This document shows, in pieces, positions 20,838 to 31,619 of a DNA stretch of 64,000 nucleotides (its first letter is position 1; each line of letters opens with the position of its first letter). Source of the DNA: Maniola hyperantus. Lineage: Eukaryota > Arthropoda > Insecta > Lepidoptera > Nymphalidae. Location: the NCBI RefSeq assembly GCF_902806685.2, contig NC_048537.1, forward strand, positions 14,530,720-14,594,719, in the 5' to 3' direction. The notes under the pieces are model-generated. The model ran no database searches. It had not been told where the DNA came from and saw only the letters and a program-made list of their open reading frames with translations. Made by a program: the position numbers and the translations under genes.

Positions 20838-21130
20838 TATTGCCACTTTAGCTTCGGTCACTCTGGTTTTCCGACGGATCTTCTCATTTCTGATTTGATC
20901 GCGTAGAGAAGCACCAAGCATAGTTCTCTCCATCGCCCGCTGAGTGATTCTGAGCTTTCTGAGTCCCATAGCTATCGCCCATGCTATATGTCATCACTGG
21001 TAACACGCACTGTCCGAAGACTTTGGTCTTCACGAACTGAGGAATTTTGGACAAGACAACATCTCGGAGCTTCCCGAACGCTGCCCAGCCGAGATGGATT
21101 CGGCAGCTAACCTCAATTTTCTGTGATCGA
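20838..21130 (-). pseudogene. RTE LINE C-terminal coding fragment, minus strand
   Basis: The minus strand encodes the thumb/C-terminal part of an RTE reverse transcriptase: the MTYG.ETW, LRVTQRAMERTMLGASLRDQ and NEKIRRKTRVT-type blocks are recognisable in plus-strand sequence (TCTCTCCATCGCCCGCTGAG, TTTGATCGCGTAGAGAAGCA). It extends further 5' than the fragment at 39040. Frames are broken and no catalytic YxDD box is present. Confidence 0.65.
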
Positions 21131-21385
21131 AGTTTTTAATACGTTATTCGCTAAACAGGCCTTAACTGCTGTATTGTGATGTCAAAATATCATTATAATA
21201 AATAACACGAAACCAGTTCAAATTTCAGGTCTCGCAGGATTTTAGTACAGTTTCGTAACACTGTTTATTGATCAGGTTGCATTTGCAACTGACATCTGGT
21301 TCAATTATTAAACCAAAATTATACTGTACCTACCTTGTAACGATCACTTGGATAGGTGCTTTAGTTAGATTACCGATTTTATTGT
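21131..21385. other. No recognised feature
   Basis: Spacer between the RTE fragment and the Helitron cluster. Confidence 0.4.
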
Positions 21386-21608
21386 ATGTCTGTCTGTCTG
21401 TCTGTCCGTCTGTCTGTCTGTCCGTCTATCTGTCTGTCTGCTAGCCTTTCACGGCCCATGCTTTTAACCGATTTTGGCGAAATTTGGTACAGAGATAGCT
21501 TCCATCCCATGCAAGGACAAAGGCTACTTTTTATCCCGGAAAATCAAAGAATTCCCATGGGATTTTTAAAAGCCACGCGAACGAAGTCACGGGTATCATC
21601 TCTACATA
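21386..21608 (+). mobile_element. HEL-B element, first of an adjoining Helitron series
   Basis: Starts in a CTGT/CCGT microsatellite, then GCCTTTCACGGCCCATGC, GGCGAAATTTGGTACAG, GGCTACTTTTTATCCCGG and the degraded 3' end GCGAACGAAGTCACGGGTAT. The 77-aa frame here is incidental. Confidence 0.7.
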
Positions 21609-21945
21609 GTATAAAATAAAGTCGCTTGCCGCTGTCTATATGTATGAACGCGTAGATCTTTTAAACTACGCAACGGATTTTAATGCGGTTTTCACCAATA
21701 GATAGAGTAATTTAAGAGGAAGGTTTATAGATATAGTTTAATATTGGTTTGTGTTAATTTGTTGAAATATGATGATATTTGAACGAAATGTCGGAAGAAA
21801 TCAAGCTTCCATCGAAAATTAACAAATATTCCGCGCAACAAAACGAGACGGAGGCGGCGGTGGTCGCATTTATAATATTAGTATGGAAGTGACACTACAT
21901 AAGTATCTATATTGCCACCCATGCGAAGCTGGGGCGGGTCGTTAG
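21601..21945 (+). mobile_element. HEL-F Helitron-like element
   Basis: 5' part ATAAAATAAAGTCGCTTGCC, then GAACGCGTAGATCTTTTAAA, CGGATTTTAATGCGGTTTTC; 3' end ATGCGAAGCTGGGGCGGGTC ending GTTAG in place of CTAG. A HEL-B 5' tip (TATAATATTAGTATGGA) sits inside at 21870-21887. Only copy of this family here. Confidence 0.6.
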
Positions 21946-22171
21946 TCTACTATAAAATAAAAGGAAAAGGTGACTGACTGAATGACTGACTGATCTATCA
22001 ACGCACAGCTCAAACTACTGGATGGATCGGGCTGAAATTTGGCATGCAGATAGCTATTATAACGTAGGCATCCGCTAAGAAAGGATGTTTGAAAATTCAA
22101 CCCCTAAGGGGGTGAAATAGGGGTTTGAAGTTTGTGTAGTCCACGCGGACGAAGTCGCGAACATAAGCTAG
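21946..22171 (+). mobile_element. HEL-A Helitron-like element followed by an orphan HEL-A 5' tip
   Basis: TCTACTATAAAATAAAAGG to CGCGAACATAAGCTAG. It begins directly after the HEL-F terminus. The bases after CTAG (22172-22190) repeat TCTACTATAAAATAAAG, a second HEL-A 5' terminus with the rest missing. Confidence 0.8.
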
Positions 22172-22190
22172 TCTACTATAAAATAAAGAG

Positions 22191-22448
22191 CCTTATAAAT
22201 TACGATGACAAAAATTAAAATGAGTGTTGAAGCGGACAGCCGCGACCAACATTTAAAACGCCCATATGAAAGAAATTTATTAGCACCTTATCTGACATTA
22301 ACCGCAGGAGTAATGGTCCGTATAATTAATGATGTACACTTGCTTTGTACTTTTTGTAGTACTTAACACCTTTGATTAATCAGTTATGTGGCAGCCATAT
22401 CCGATGGACTTACAAATACGCGGTGAATGTTTTGAGCCCTCTGTTTTC
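22191..22448. other. No recognised feature
   Basis: Short spacer before a GTR copy. Confidence 0.4.
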
Positions 22449-22830
22449 AGGGTTCCGTACCTCAAAAGGAAAAACGGAACCCTTATAGGATCACTTTGTT
22501 GTCAGTCTATCTGTCTGGCAAGAAACCTACAGGGTACTTCCCGTTGACCTAGAGTCATGAAATTTGGCAGGTAGGTAGGTCTTATAGCAGACATTCGGGG
22601 AAAAATCTCAAAACCGTGAATTTGTGGTTACATCACACAAAAAAAATTAAATTGTGGTCATGAACTAATAATTAGTATTTTCAATTTTCCTTCACCTGTA
22701 CATTCTAAAATAGATTTTTATTTATTTTTTATGCATCATAGTTTTTGAATTATCGTGCAATATGTCAAAACATACGACTGTAGTACGGACTCTCGTTGCG
22801 CGAGCCTGACTCGCACTTGGCCGGTTTTTT
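22449..22830 (-). mobile_element. GTR element, near complete
   Basis: Plus reading: hairpin AGGGTTCCGTACC...ACGGAACCCT, the microsatellite-poor GTCAGTCTATCTGTC, CCCGTTGACCTAGAGTCATG, GTGAATTTGTGGTTACATCA, TATTTTCAATTTTCC, then TGCGCGAGCCTGACTCGCAC and TTGGCCGGTTTTTT. Confidence 0.8.
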
Positions 22831-22930
22831 CTTTATTCAGGCGTGATCAGGGGTAATTACGCAACGCGATTACCATACCATTGATTGTAACAATTGAAAT
22901 ATATACCTACTTGTACTTATTTATTTACAG

Positions 22931-23116
22931 GGGATGTAGGTTTTTAAAAATCCCGCGAGAACTCTTTGCTTTTCCGAAATCAAAGTCTATGTCCTTCCCC
23001 GGGATGCAAGCTATCTCTGTACCAAATTTCATCAAAATCGGTTAAACAGATGAGCCGTGAAAAGCTAGCAGACAGACAGACAGACCCACTTTCGCATTTA
23101 TAATATTAGTAGGGAT
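22931..23116 (-). mobile_element. HEL-B, 3' terminus truncated
   Basis: GGATGTAGGTTTTTAAAAAT, CTTCCCCGGGATGCAAGCTA, GCTAGCAGACAGACAGACAG and TATAATATTAGTAGGGA. The CTAG hairpin end is gone. Confidence 0.7.
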
Positions 23117-23141
23117 ATACCTACTTGTAGGTATTTTTTAT

Positions 23142-23433
23142 CACTAGATAAGTAATACCCGCGGCTTCGTCCTCCTGGATTTAGGTTTCTTGTGGGATTC
23201 CGAGATAAAAAGTAGCAGATACTAAACTGTACTGAAATTATCTACTGTTTCTGATAGTTGTTCATGAAAATTAAAGAGTCCCACAGGTTCAGGGCATCGT
23301 CTACCTATTTCACACAAAGGTTGCATCCCAGGAACGGGCATAAACTACTTTTTATCCTGGAAAAACAAAGAGTTCGCAAAGGATTCTTCAAAAACCTAAA
23401 TCTACTCGAGCGAAGACGCGGATATTAGTCTTT
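23142..23433. mobile_element. Two opposed HEL-B fragments
   Basis: A minus-strand 3' piece (23142-23222, CTAGATAAGTAATACCCGCG) faces a plus-strand piece (23320-23433, GGCATAAACTACTTTTTATC to GAGCGAAGACGCGGATATTA). Both are partial. Confidence 0.55.
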
Positions 23434-23917
23434 AATATGCCACCTTTCATTAGCGGTAAGACAAAATACTTTTTTAAGTAGGTATTCGAGTAAAAAAAAT
23501 ATCGCTTATACAAAAAACTTTAAATAATTGATCATACGTTTCCATTACGCGTTTAAAGTATTATCTTTACACAATTCATTAAAACATTCTTATACTTACT
23601 ATCTAGGAATAAACACGATAATTGTTTACTTACTGAATATTAATACTGCCAATTATATTTACACCCTACATTAATTTTGTACTTCGTTGCAATTATAACC
23701 AACTTGAAAAACATTCCTTCGCGTAAACTCTACATGGAGCTGCTATGCTTTTTTCTTTTTTTTTAAAGGTATTTTTAAGATCGTAGGAATAAGAGAGATT
23801 GATTGATACATTATTCAACTGATTATAAGTTTAAAAGTAACTTACGAGATTTATGGACTTTCGATATACTCGTGTTGAAAGTTATGTGAAAATATTATTA
23901 TGTAGCGTAAGTAAATT
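23434..23917. other. No recognised feature
   Basis: AT-rich; no gene recognised. Confidence 0.45.
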
Positions 23918-24204
23918 ACCCGTAGTACAAGATTTTACGTCTCACCAAACCAAACCAAATTCGAGAGTCGAAATACTTCCGCGTTACAGTAAAATGGACC
24001 TAAACAGCCTTGAATTGAAGTCAAATATTCAATGCCACTGATTTTAATTTCGCAATGTTTCCGCTTGGAGCGCTGGCTGTAGAAGTGTAGACAAACTTGA
24101 GCTTTAAAACAAGGCGTTTAAGATCCAGTTTACTGTAACGCGGAAGTATTTCGACTCTCGAATTTGGTTTGGTTTAGTGAGACGTAAAATCTTGTACTAC
24201 GGGT
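23918..24204. mobile_element. Inverted-repeat element with ~80-bp arms
   Basis: The left arm begins ACCCGTAGTACAAGATTTTA (23918) and the right arm ends TAAAATCTTGTACTACGGGT (24204). The arms match for about 80 bp, covering ACCAAACCAAATTCGAGAG and TACTTCCGCGTTACAGTAAA, with two or three mismatches. The ~125-bp spacer is unrelated to other repeats here. No target duplication is evident. Confidence 0.8.
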
Positions 24205-24493
24205 ACGAGCACACAAAATTGGTACGAATGTTGTAGTTTGAAATAAACTTGAACATGAACAAAAATCAAAATAGGTACCTTTATTTCATGTAGGCAAATC
24301 TACATCGAGAATAGAGATGAGATGCTTATAAAAATTACTTTATTATGATTATGGAAAATAGATTTTACTGAAAAGACTTTTTACTGTGAATAACTCAACT
24401 CCGTAATATTTCGAGGTAAATTTAGGCAGGTGTAAAAAGATAAGAGTAGAACCGTTTGCGAGTAATACCTAATCCAAACTATTATATATATAA
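24205..24493. other. No recognised feature
   Basis: AT-rich spacer. Confidence 0.4.
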
Positions 24494-24712
24494 CTAGCTT
24501 ATGCTCGCGACTTCGTCCGCGTGGACTACACAAATTTCAACCCCCTGTTTCACCCTCTTAGGGGTTGGATTTTCAAAAATCCTTTCTTAGCGAATGCCTA
24601 CGTCATAAAAGCTATCTGCATGCCAAATTTCAGCCCGATCCGTCCAGTAGTTTGAGCTGTGCGTTGATATATGATATATCAGTCAGTCAGTCAATCCTTT
24701 TATTTATTTAGA
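24494..24712 (-). mobile_element. HEL-A Helitron-like element
   Basis: A|CTAGCTTATGCTCGCGACTT at the left; TTTATTTATTTAGA at the right. The TTGATAGATCA block carries a small insertion (TTGATATATGATATATCAG). Confidence 0.8.
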
Positions 24713-25525
24713 AGAAAAGAAGAAAGACTAAGATAAATAAATTTAAGTGTGTAAGTACGTACTTACCTAGTTATAGTACAATTATATCTCAAGTTTATTT
24801 GTATCTTACGCATTTTTTATTAAGCTTTGTCATCTGCTCACAATTTCCTTACATGTCGCTGTAATGTATCACATTTATTTAATTGAAGAGTTTGTAAAGA
24901 GCACGTCTGAGAGGTTCCATTATTTCATCTCTCAACACTATCATATTAACCGTTATGTTGTGCGGGTAAACGGTGCAAGATCTAGCTTATCGGCGTTTAA
25001 TTACATTGCAAATTATATTGACCATAATTTTTCTAGACCTGAAACATTGCTAAAATAACCTAAAAACAGTAAAACCTGTACTTAAATCATAACCCTTTCT
25101 TTTGGCGTTGCCGCTAAATTTGTTGTAAGCTTCTTCTCAAAACAATCGTATTTGTAACCTCGTAACTTTAATTTTATGTTACCGAAAACAGTTATCGCCG
25201 TTACCAAAACAAGCCTATTTAAATAAATAAAAAAATTTCATTGAAATACTTATTAAAAAATTGTGCTCATCTTAGTTTAACATTTTGTTTTGAATGCTTT
25301 ATATATATTTGCTTATGTTGCTTGTAACAAAAGCTGATTTTTTTTAGATTTCAAGTCAAGCTTGTCTTCGCTATATCATACCTACTATCAGAGCTTTCGC
25401 TAGAATTTTATTAGGATAAAATAGCAGCAAAATTTCCGAAAAAACTTCGCTTTTTCGAGTGAAACTTCTAATAAATTGACTTTAGCAAAGATATCGAAAC
25501 AGTCGAACAAAACACCCTAACCCAC
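24713..25525. other. No recognised feature
   Basis: AT-rich; a 64-aa frame at 24864-25058 has no recognisable motif. Confidence 0.45.
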
Positions 25526-25762
25526 GACACTGCGGCAGGGCCGATTTAGGGTGAGAAAATGGGGAGGATCCCAGATTGCCTCCTAAACATGTCGTGTGTA
25601 CGGTCATTCTAGGTTCCCTAGATCGCCTTCTAGATCGGCCGGCAGGAGCAGATAACCATGCAATATTACTAGATTGTGGCAACCCCCTGCCGTCCTGCAC
25701 GTGTGTAGCGACCACCACTGCTTCAATCTAGCTGCCTCCTAAATCGGCCCTGCCGCAGTGTC
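25526..25762. mobile_element. 237-bp MITE with perfect 25-bp terminal inverted repeats
   Basis: The left end (25526-25550) starts GACACTGCGGCAGGGCC and the right end (25738-25762) is its exact reverse complement over 25 bp. The interior is GC-rich relative to the flanks and includes GTGGCAACCCCCTGCCG, echoing the CGTGGCAACCCCCTGCCAGA motif of the foldback family at 10870 and 46980. I cannot define a target-site duplication. Confidence 0.85.
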
Positions 25763-26159
25763 TTGAGTAACATGCTTTAAAATATTCTCTACAGACAGAA
25801 ATGGGCCAAAATATAGGTATTTTCGGACTTAAAAAGTATTATCGCGAAATGTTTTCAATACATAGACTTACTTATTAAATGGAAACCCTATTCCTAGTCC
25901 ACCTGGTAGAGTCTTGGTCTTTTTGACTTGCTTTCGTGGGAAAAAACAGCTCCACCTGTGTCCATTGCGAATATTGATAGAGAGTAATTAAACTAGACAG
26001 TGCGACAGTCCGTAATGAGACATGCCTTTTGAAGGCGCGTTTTATGGTTGAGTGGATGCGGGGTGACATTTTGAGAGCGATCAGTGCGGCGAAAACTGCG
26101 ATATTTTTACTTTTTTAATCATTTCAATTTGCGGTTCAAACTCAACACCGCTTCGCGAT
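25763..26159. other. No recognised feature
   Basis: No gene or repeat recognised. Confidence 0.4.
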
Positions 26160-26364
26160 CTTATTATATTTGGCCACGACTTCATTCCTGTGGATTTAAA
26201 CTTTTTAAATCCCGTGGTAACTCTTTGATTTTCCAGGATAAAAGTAACTTACTCGTACGTCCGGGACGCAAGCTATCTCTGTGCCAAACTTCATCAAAAC
26301 CGGTTTAAGAGTTGGGCTGTAAAAATGTATCAGACAGACAAACAGACGCTCTGTATTACTATGG
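26160..26364 (-). mobile_element. Diverged HEL-B element
   Basis: GGCCACGACTTCATTCCTGT, AACTCTTTGATTTTCCAGGA, GCAAGCTATCTCTGTGCCAA, CAGACAGACAAACAGAC. Both terminal signatures are eroded. Confidence 0.55.
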
Positions 26365-26499
26365 GTTCAGGATTGAAACTCAAAATGCATCGCGACGTTG
26401 ATGTCTCATTGTCAAAAGCTGGAAAATACGACCACAGGCTGCTGGAAATAAATTACGCAAATTGTTTCAGAAATCTCGGAAATTTCGGTGTACTTAGGT

Positions 26500-26660
26500 A
26501 GAAAAACTCCTCCTGTTTTCAAAGTCGGTTAAAAAGTAGCCTATGTTACTTCTTGGTCAATTCTCTACTTGTTTGTGAAAGTTTTGTCAAAATAGGTTTA
26601 GCCGTTCCGAAGATTAGCCATTTCAAACAGACAGACAGACAAAAATTTTAAAAACGTTTG
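26500..26660. repeat. Helitron-like internal fragment
   Basis: AAAGTAGCCTATGTTACTTC, GTTTTGTCAAAATAGGTTTA and CAGACAGACAGACA recall HEL-B body blocks but the flanks differ; possibly another family. Confidence 0.35.
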
Positions 26661-27039
26661 ATTCACTTATGGTACAGTTCAAATAACCATATCAGCTTAA
26701 TATGAGGTAGTTATTTTGAAATTACAGACGGACACTTCAATTTTATTTATTAATAGATATATGTAGATCTTGAGATTTAAACGTAAGTGTAATTTTTATA
26801 TGCAGCTTACTTATATATTTTAATTTCTTTAAAATAAAGGTCACAAACTCTTGTTTTATTTTCGCATCAATGATCGCTCCCATAATTTTACCCTTCGCTT
26901 ACCTAAAACCAGCTTTTTTCTCCACAGGACGCAATGATGAATTGACCGTTAGAAAAATAAGATAACTCCCTTTCAGCTGTTTCCTTTGCAATATGGTTGT
27001 AATATTAATTTATTTAGTAGGCATTTTGTAAATATTTTT
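26661..27039. other. No recognised feature
   Basis: Spacer, AT-rich. Confidence 0.4.
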
Positions 27040-27452
27040 AGGGTTCCGTACCTCAAAAGGAAAAAGGAACCCTTATAGGATCACTTTGTTGTCTGTCTGT
27101 CCGTCTGTCCGTCCGTCGTGTCTGTCAAGAAACCCTATAAGGTACTTACTTCCCGTTGACCTAGAATCATGGGTAGGCAGGTCTTATAGCACAAGTAAAG
27201 AAAAAATCCGAAAGCTGTGGTTACGTCACATAAAATGTGGTCATGAAAAAATAATTACTATTTTCAATTTTCAAAATAAGATAACTATACCAAGTGAGGT
27301 ATTATATGAAAGGACTTTACCTGTACATTCTAAAACAGATTTTAATTTATTTTTATGCATAATAGTTTTTGAATTATCGTGCAAAATGTCGGAAAAAATA
27401 CCCAAGTACGGAACCCTCGGTGCACGAGTCTGACTCACACTTGGCCGGTTTA
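27040..27452 (-). mobile_element. GTR element, near complete
   Basis: Plus reading from AGGGTTCCGTACCTCAAAAG to GAGTCTGACTCACACTTGGC. Carries an expanded GTCTGTCC/GTCCGTC microsatellite. A 115-aa frame across it is incidental. Confidence 0.8.
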
Positions 27453-27782
27453 TTTTTGTTTATCGGTAAACTACACAGTTGGTGCGGTTTTGCAGCTTTG
27501 CCATTTAATAACTTGAAAGAATAAAAGTTAATTGTGCATTAAGTATCTCTTTTTCTAAATATGATAAGTTTTTCAAATATGTTTTTGTAGGTATAGGTTA
27601 CATACCATTTTGTTTGTCAAAATAACTTACTTACCTACTTTATAAATTTTACAATTTAATTGACGAAATACACCATATTATAAAATATTATTAAAATTTT
27701 GTAAATGTCTTCTAACCTAACTGTAGGTAGGTACAGCATAAATAATGAAACTAATTTTAATTTTTGAATGTCATATTAAGTA
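27453..27782. other. No recognised feature
   Basis: AT-rich spacer. Confidence 0.4.
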
Positions 27783-27969
27783 CTAGATGATGCCCACGAC
27801 TTCTTGGTGGATTTAGGTTTTTAAAAATCCCGTGGGAACTCTTTGAATTTCCGGGATTTCCGGGCTATGCAATGCAAGCTATCTCTGTACCAAATTTCGT
27901 AAAAATTGGTTGAATGGATGGGCTAGCAAACAGACAGACACTTTCGCATCTTCATAATATTAGTATGGA
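27783..27969 (-). mobile_element. HEL-B Helitron-like element
   Basis: A|CTAGATGATGCCCACGACTT and TATTAGTATGGA|T. The hairpin is damaged (CTTCTTGGTGGA), and the GGGATTTCCGGGCTATG stretch has a short duplication of GGGATTTCC. Confidence 0.75.
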
Positions 27970-28492
27970 TCAGTCTTTACACTAGGTATAAGCATCATAT
28001 TACTTAGATACATTTTTTGCACCGCAAAGCCAAAAGTTGCATAGAAAATATTATTATTTCATTAATTACTAAAAATATCGATTTAAACGTCTATGCATAA
28101 AATATAACCGTGAGTACATAAATTGACATAGACAGATACAAATAGACGTATTTTTATTAATAGGTACGTATTATAAAATTATAATAAAGTCATTAATTTA
28201 TCCGCAGGAAATGATGAAATTAAAGTTAATTTATCATTCGTGAGTTTATGACATTTACATTTAAGACTGAAAATTCGAAGAAAAGTTACGGATATTAATT
28301 AATGTTAAGAAAAACTATGAATTTACTTTATACGCATTGCGATGGTATTATAATGGAGAAGCAAACTATATCAGCTATCAATCAGGCGTCCAAAAAGCGC
28401 TCCTCTTATTGTTATATCACATAAACTTTTATTACCGTATTACGCATTACCGCAGTTACGTCATCTATGCTTTTATATTTTAAGGGTTCCGT
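27970..28492. other. No recognised feature
   Basis: AT-rich; nothing recognised. Confidence 0.45.
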
Positions 28493-28911
28493 TTCTCTTC
28501 ATTCTCATTAGGAAAAAAGGGACCCTTATAGGATCATTTTGTTGTCTATCTGTCGTGTCTGTCAAGAAAGCTACAGGGTACTTCCCGTTGATGAATCGTG
28601 AAATTTGGTAGGTAGGTAGGTCTTATAGCACACGTAAAGGGAAAATCCGAAAACTAAATTTGTGGTTACATCATTAAAAAAAAAATTAAAATGTGGTCAT
28701 GAACACATAATTAGTATTTTCAACATTCAAAGTGAGATTACTTTACCAAGTAGAGTATCACATGACAGGCTTTACCTGTACATTCTTAAATAGAATTTCA
28801 TTTATTTTATGCATAATAATTTTTGATTTATTGTGCTAAATGTCGAAAAAATAGTAGTCTGTAGTACGCAAACCTGTCGCACTCGTCTGACTCGCACCTG
28901 GCCGATTTTTT
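28493..28911 (-). mobile_element. GTR element, near complete
   Basis: Plus reading AAGGGTTCCGTTTCTC...GGGACCCTTATAGGATC, then CCCGTTGATGAATCGTGAAA to GACTCGCACCTGGCCGATTT. More diverged than the 22449 copy. Confidence 0.75.
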
Positions 28912-29455
28912 TACGTATTATGAATTTGTATGGTAGGAAATAAACTCCCGAACTAATGATCCAATTCTAAAGTTCTTTTACTGATAGAAGCTACAAGTAG
29001 GTATAGTCCGCGACAGGTTGAGATGGCAATCGGGGTATGAGGCGGAGGGACGTCCGACCCGCACGTCACCCGCGCTCGCCCGCACCGGGATAACGGGTGT
29101 AACCTCTACGTTTTTATGCAACATCTCTCTGCTTATAGGCCATAAAATGAATTCATGCATAGACGGCAGCGTTGAGTTTGAAAAATACATTAATTGAATA
29201 TATTAATTGCAAACATGACCTTAGTATTAATGTAAATACATCATGTCGGACAGTTTTCTTTATCTGTGTTTTATGAGCTTTATGATCCTCGACAGATAAC
29301 ACTATTTGCCTATGATTAAATCCTTATATAGTAGCTATGCTGTCTATTGTAAACATACTTTAGCTATTGTCATTATACCTACAACTAAGTGCATGTGCAG
29401 TGGTCATGATACCTGAACCCTTTTTGACTTCTAGAAGGACCAGCACAAATATATA
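28912..29455. other. No recognised feature; GC-rich patch at 29005-29100
   Basis: A GC-rich patch (GCGGAGGGACGTCCGACCCG, CACCCGCGCTCGCCCGCACC) stands out but forms no credible frame or repeat here. Confidence 0.4.
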
Positions 29456-29638
29456 TCCATATTAATATTATTATAACTGCGAAAGTGTCTATCATTCTAT
29501 TACCTTTTCACTGTTCATCCACTTAATTTGTTGGTCCTCGGAGACAGACACACTTATTTTTTATGCTGGAAATTCAGGAGATTTTACTGGTTTTTAAAAA
29601 CCTAAATCCACGTGGACAAAGTTGCGGGCTTCGTCTAG
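29456..29638 (+). mobile_element. HEL-B Helitron-like element
   Basis: A|TCCATATTAATATTATTATA to the hairpin CCACGTGGACAAAGTTGCGG ending GTCTAG. The middle is shortened. Confidence 0.7.
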
Positions 29639-29773
29639 ATTTATTTCAATTTTAATTCCCCAGTGGTGATAATAGTATATATTGACTTTAAGTTGCTGAG
29701 TGCTGACATAAATTATATAAGGAACACAAAAAAATATTAATAATACAGATAAAAAACAAGTAATAACAATGTA

Positions 29774-29815
29774 GACCTAGGTCTAGGTCTAGGATTAGGA
29801 CTAGGACTAGGCCTA
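29774..29815 (+). repeat. CTAGGW hexamer microsatellite
   Basis: CTAGGTCTAGGTCTAGGATT, then AGGACTAGGACTAGGCCTA: about seven imperfect hexamers. Confidence 0.7.
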
Positions 29816-29961
29816 CTGAGGACGTATGAATGGGCAACCCCTGCACTAGTAATCACTGTATTACAGTGGGTTGCCTTCTCCGTATTATTACCAAACTCGA
29901 GCTTTTTCAGGTTTTCTGGGTTGTAGAATGGAAACTTTTATTCAATGTCAAATATATTTAA

Positions 29962-30018
29962 CTAGACGATGACCACACCTTCGTCCGCGTGGGTTTAGGT
30001 TTTAAAAATCCCGTATTG
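29962..30018 (-). mobile_element. HEL-B 3'-end fragment
   Basis: CTAGACGATGACCACACCTT then CGTCCGCGTGGGTTTAGG; stops after TTAAAAATCCCG. Confidence 0.6.
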
Positions 30019-30697
30019 GTATTTATATCTATAATAGTTTAAAATTAATTTTATTAATTTAATTGTATTTTACCTGTTCAGTTCCATTTTTTGTACGTTT
30101 TGCCATATTATATGCATTCCATTCGGCATCTTTACTCTATGTAACATGTAGGTATAATACAGGTGGGATTACTATATTTAGGACAATAGCGTCTGCAAGC
30201 TTTTCTGTAACAACATCAACAATGTATGTAATAGAAAAGTTATAAAAAGCTCAAGTATCGTACATAATGAAATAAAGATGTCAACGCGTCAAAACGTCGC
30301 TACAGGGGTAACCACAAATTAAAGATACTTCGGCCATATAAATTACTGTAGACTTATTGGAAACAATAATTTATGCAATACATGACTTGTCTTGTGAGTA
30401 GGTATATTGCGAAGAACGACTAAGTAGGAAGGAACTAATTGTATCGAATCCATAAATTAAAACTACATATTAATAGTCATAAAGATGTGAAATAAAATTA
30501 TCGATAAAAATAATGTAATCGATTAAAACTGACATTGAAATGAATGATGCTAAGATTAGCCAAATTGGTTCTGATGAGTATTCAACATCATTGTAGAAAA
30601 AATTCAGCGTATTAATATCGATATCCAACTCTCGAGTCTCTTGTCTCGAGTCTTGGCGTTTTGTCACTGAATTTAACGAGGAGTGTCAATAACGCCA
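30019..30697. other. No recognised feature
   Basis: AT-rich; 60- and 65-aa frames without motif. Confidence 0.4.
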
Positions 30698-30884
30698 AAT
30701 GTTCACTAGCAAGTTTTCTTGCAGAAGTTAACTGTCATTCTCATGTCTATTTCAATTTCTGCAAACTTTTCCATTTTGCAATTATTTGCAAAATGGAAAA
30801 GTCTCTATACAGTGTAAGTGTCGTGCAGGTGACTTGCCATAGCTAACTTATGTAAGAAAAATAAATACTTGCTAGTGAACATTC
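30698..30884. mobile_element. Palindromic MITE with central perfect hairpin
   Basis: Outer ends AATGTTCACTAGCAAG (30698) and CTTGCTAGTGAACATT (30868-30883) are exact reverse complements. At the centre CTTTTCCATTTTGCAA and TTGCAAAATGGAAAAG pair over 16 bp around TTAT (30766-30801). The sides between are partly complementary, so the whole ~187-bp unit can fold. Confidence 0.75.
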
Positions 30885-30889
30885 GACAT

Positions 30890-31190
30890 AAGGAAATAAG
30901 AAGCGCACAGCGCCTCTATTGGATCATTTGAAGGCTCCGAATTTCTCAAACTTTTTACTTTAATGACCAATAATTATTAAGTTAAAAAAAGTCACATGAA
31001 AATGTATCAAATTATATTTTTTCAGATCCAAATCTAACCAATCTAGGCACTACACGGTTCTGCGCAAATAGTACCTTATGTGGAAACTTTGCACCGCTAA
31101 CATACATTCTAGTAAGGTGGACTTGTTACAAAGACGGTACAAGAATAGGTTTAACCATCTTCAATAAATAAACTATTTATAGCAACGGAA
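30890..31190. other. No recognised feature
   Basis: Unique-looking spacer. Confidence 0.4.
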
Positions 31191-31194
31191 CTGC

Positions 31195-31545
31195 AGATGG
31201 CCGTCCGATGACGGCGTCGCAGGCGATTGACAAGCAATGATCGGGAAAAATGAATAGGTTTACGACATAAGCGGAGCGGACGCGGTATTCATCAAAATTT
31301 TCGCCGCGTAGTATAAAATTTGAAACATCAACCTTGACAAACTTTGATTGATAAGCAATTATCAAAAAAATGGATAGGGGTTGACGCTTGGGTTTACGGC
31401 ATAAGCGGAGCGGGAACGAAGACGAATTCATTATAATTTTCTACGCGTGGTTCGAAATTTGAAACATCAACCTTGAAAAACTTTGATTGAGAAGCAATGC
31501 TCGAAAAAATGGATAGGCTTCTGACAGAGATAGTGCACACTGCGG
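31195..31545 (+). repeat. Degenerate 120-140-bp tandem array, ~3 units
   Basis: GATTGA(C/T/G)AAGCAAT recurs at 31225, 31346 and 31485; AAATTTGAAACATCAACCTT precedes the second and third. ATAAGCGGAGCGG recurs near 31265 and 31400. Diverged units. Confidence 0.7.
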
Positions 31546-31619
31546 CGCGGCGAGTTGTGGTGCGTTTTAAAATTTAAAATTTGAATTTAAATCAACTAAA
31601 ATCCGGTGCGGAATTAATT

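Noticed and set aside
29774..29815. Interstitial insect telomere (TTAGG)n
   Set aside because: The repeat is CTAGGT/CTAGGA hexamers; TTAGG occurs only once in it, by chance.
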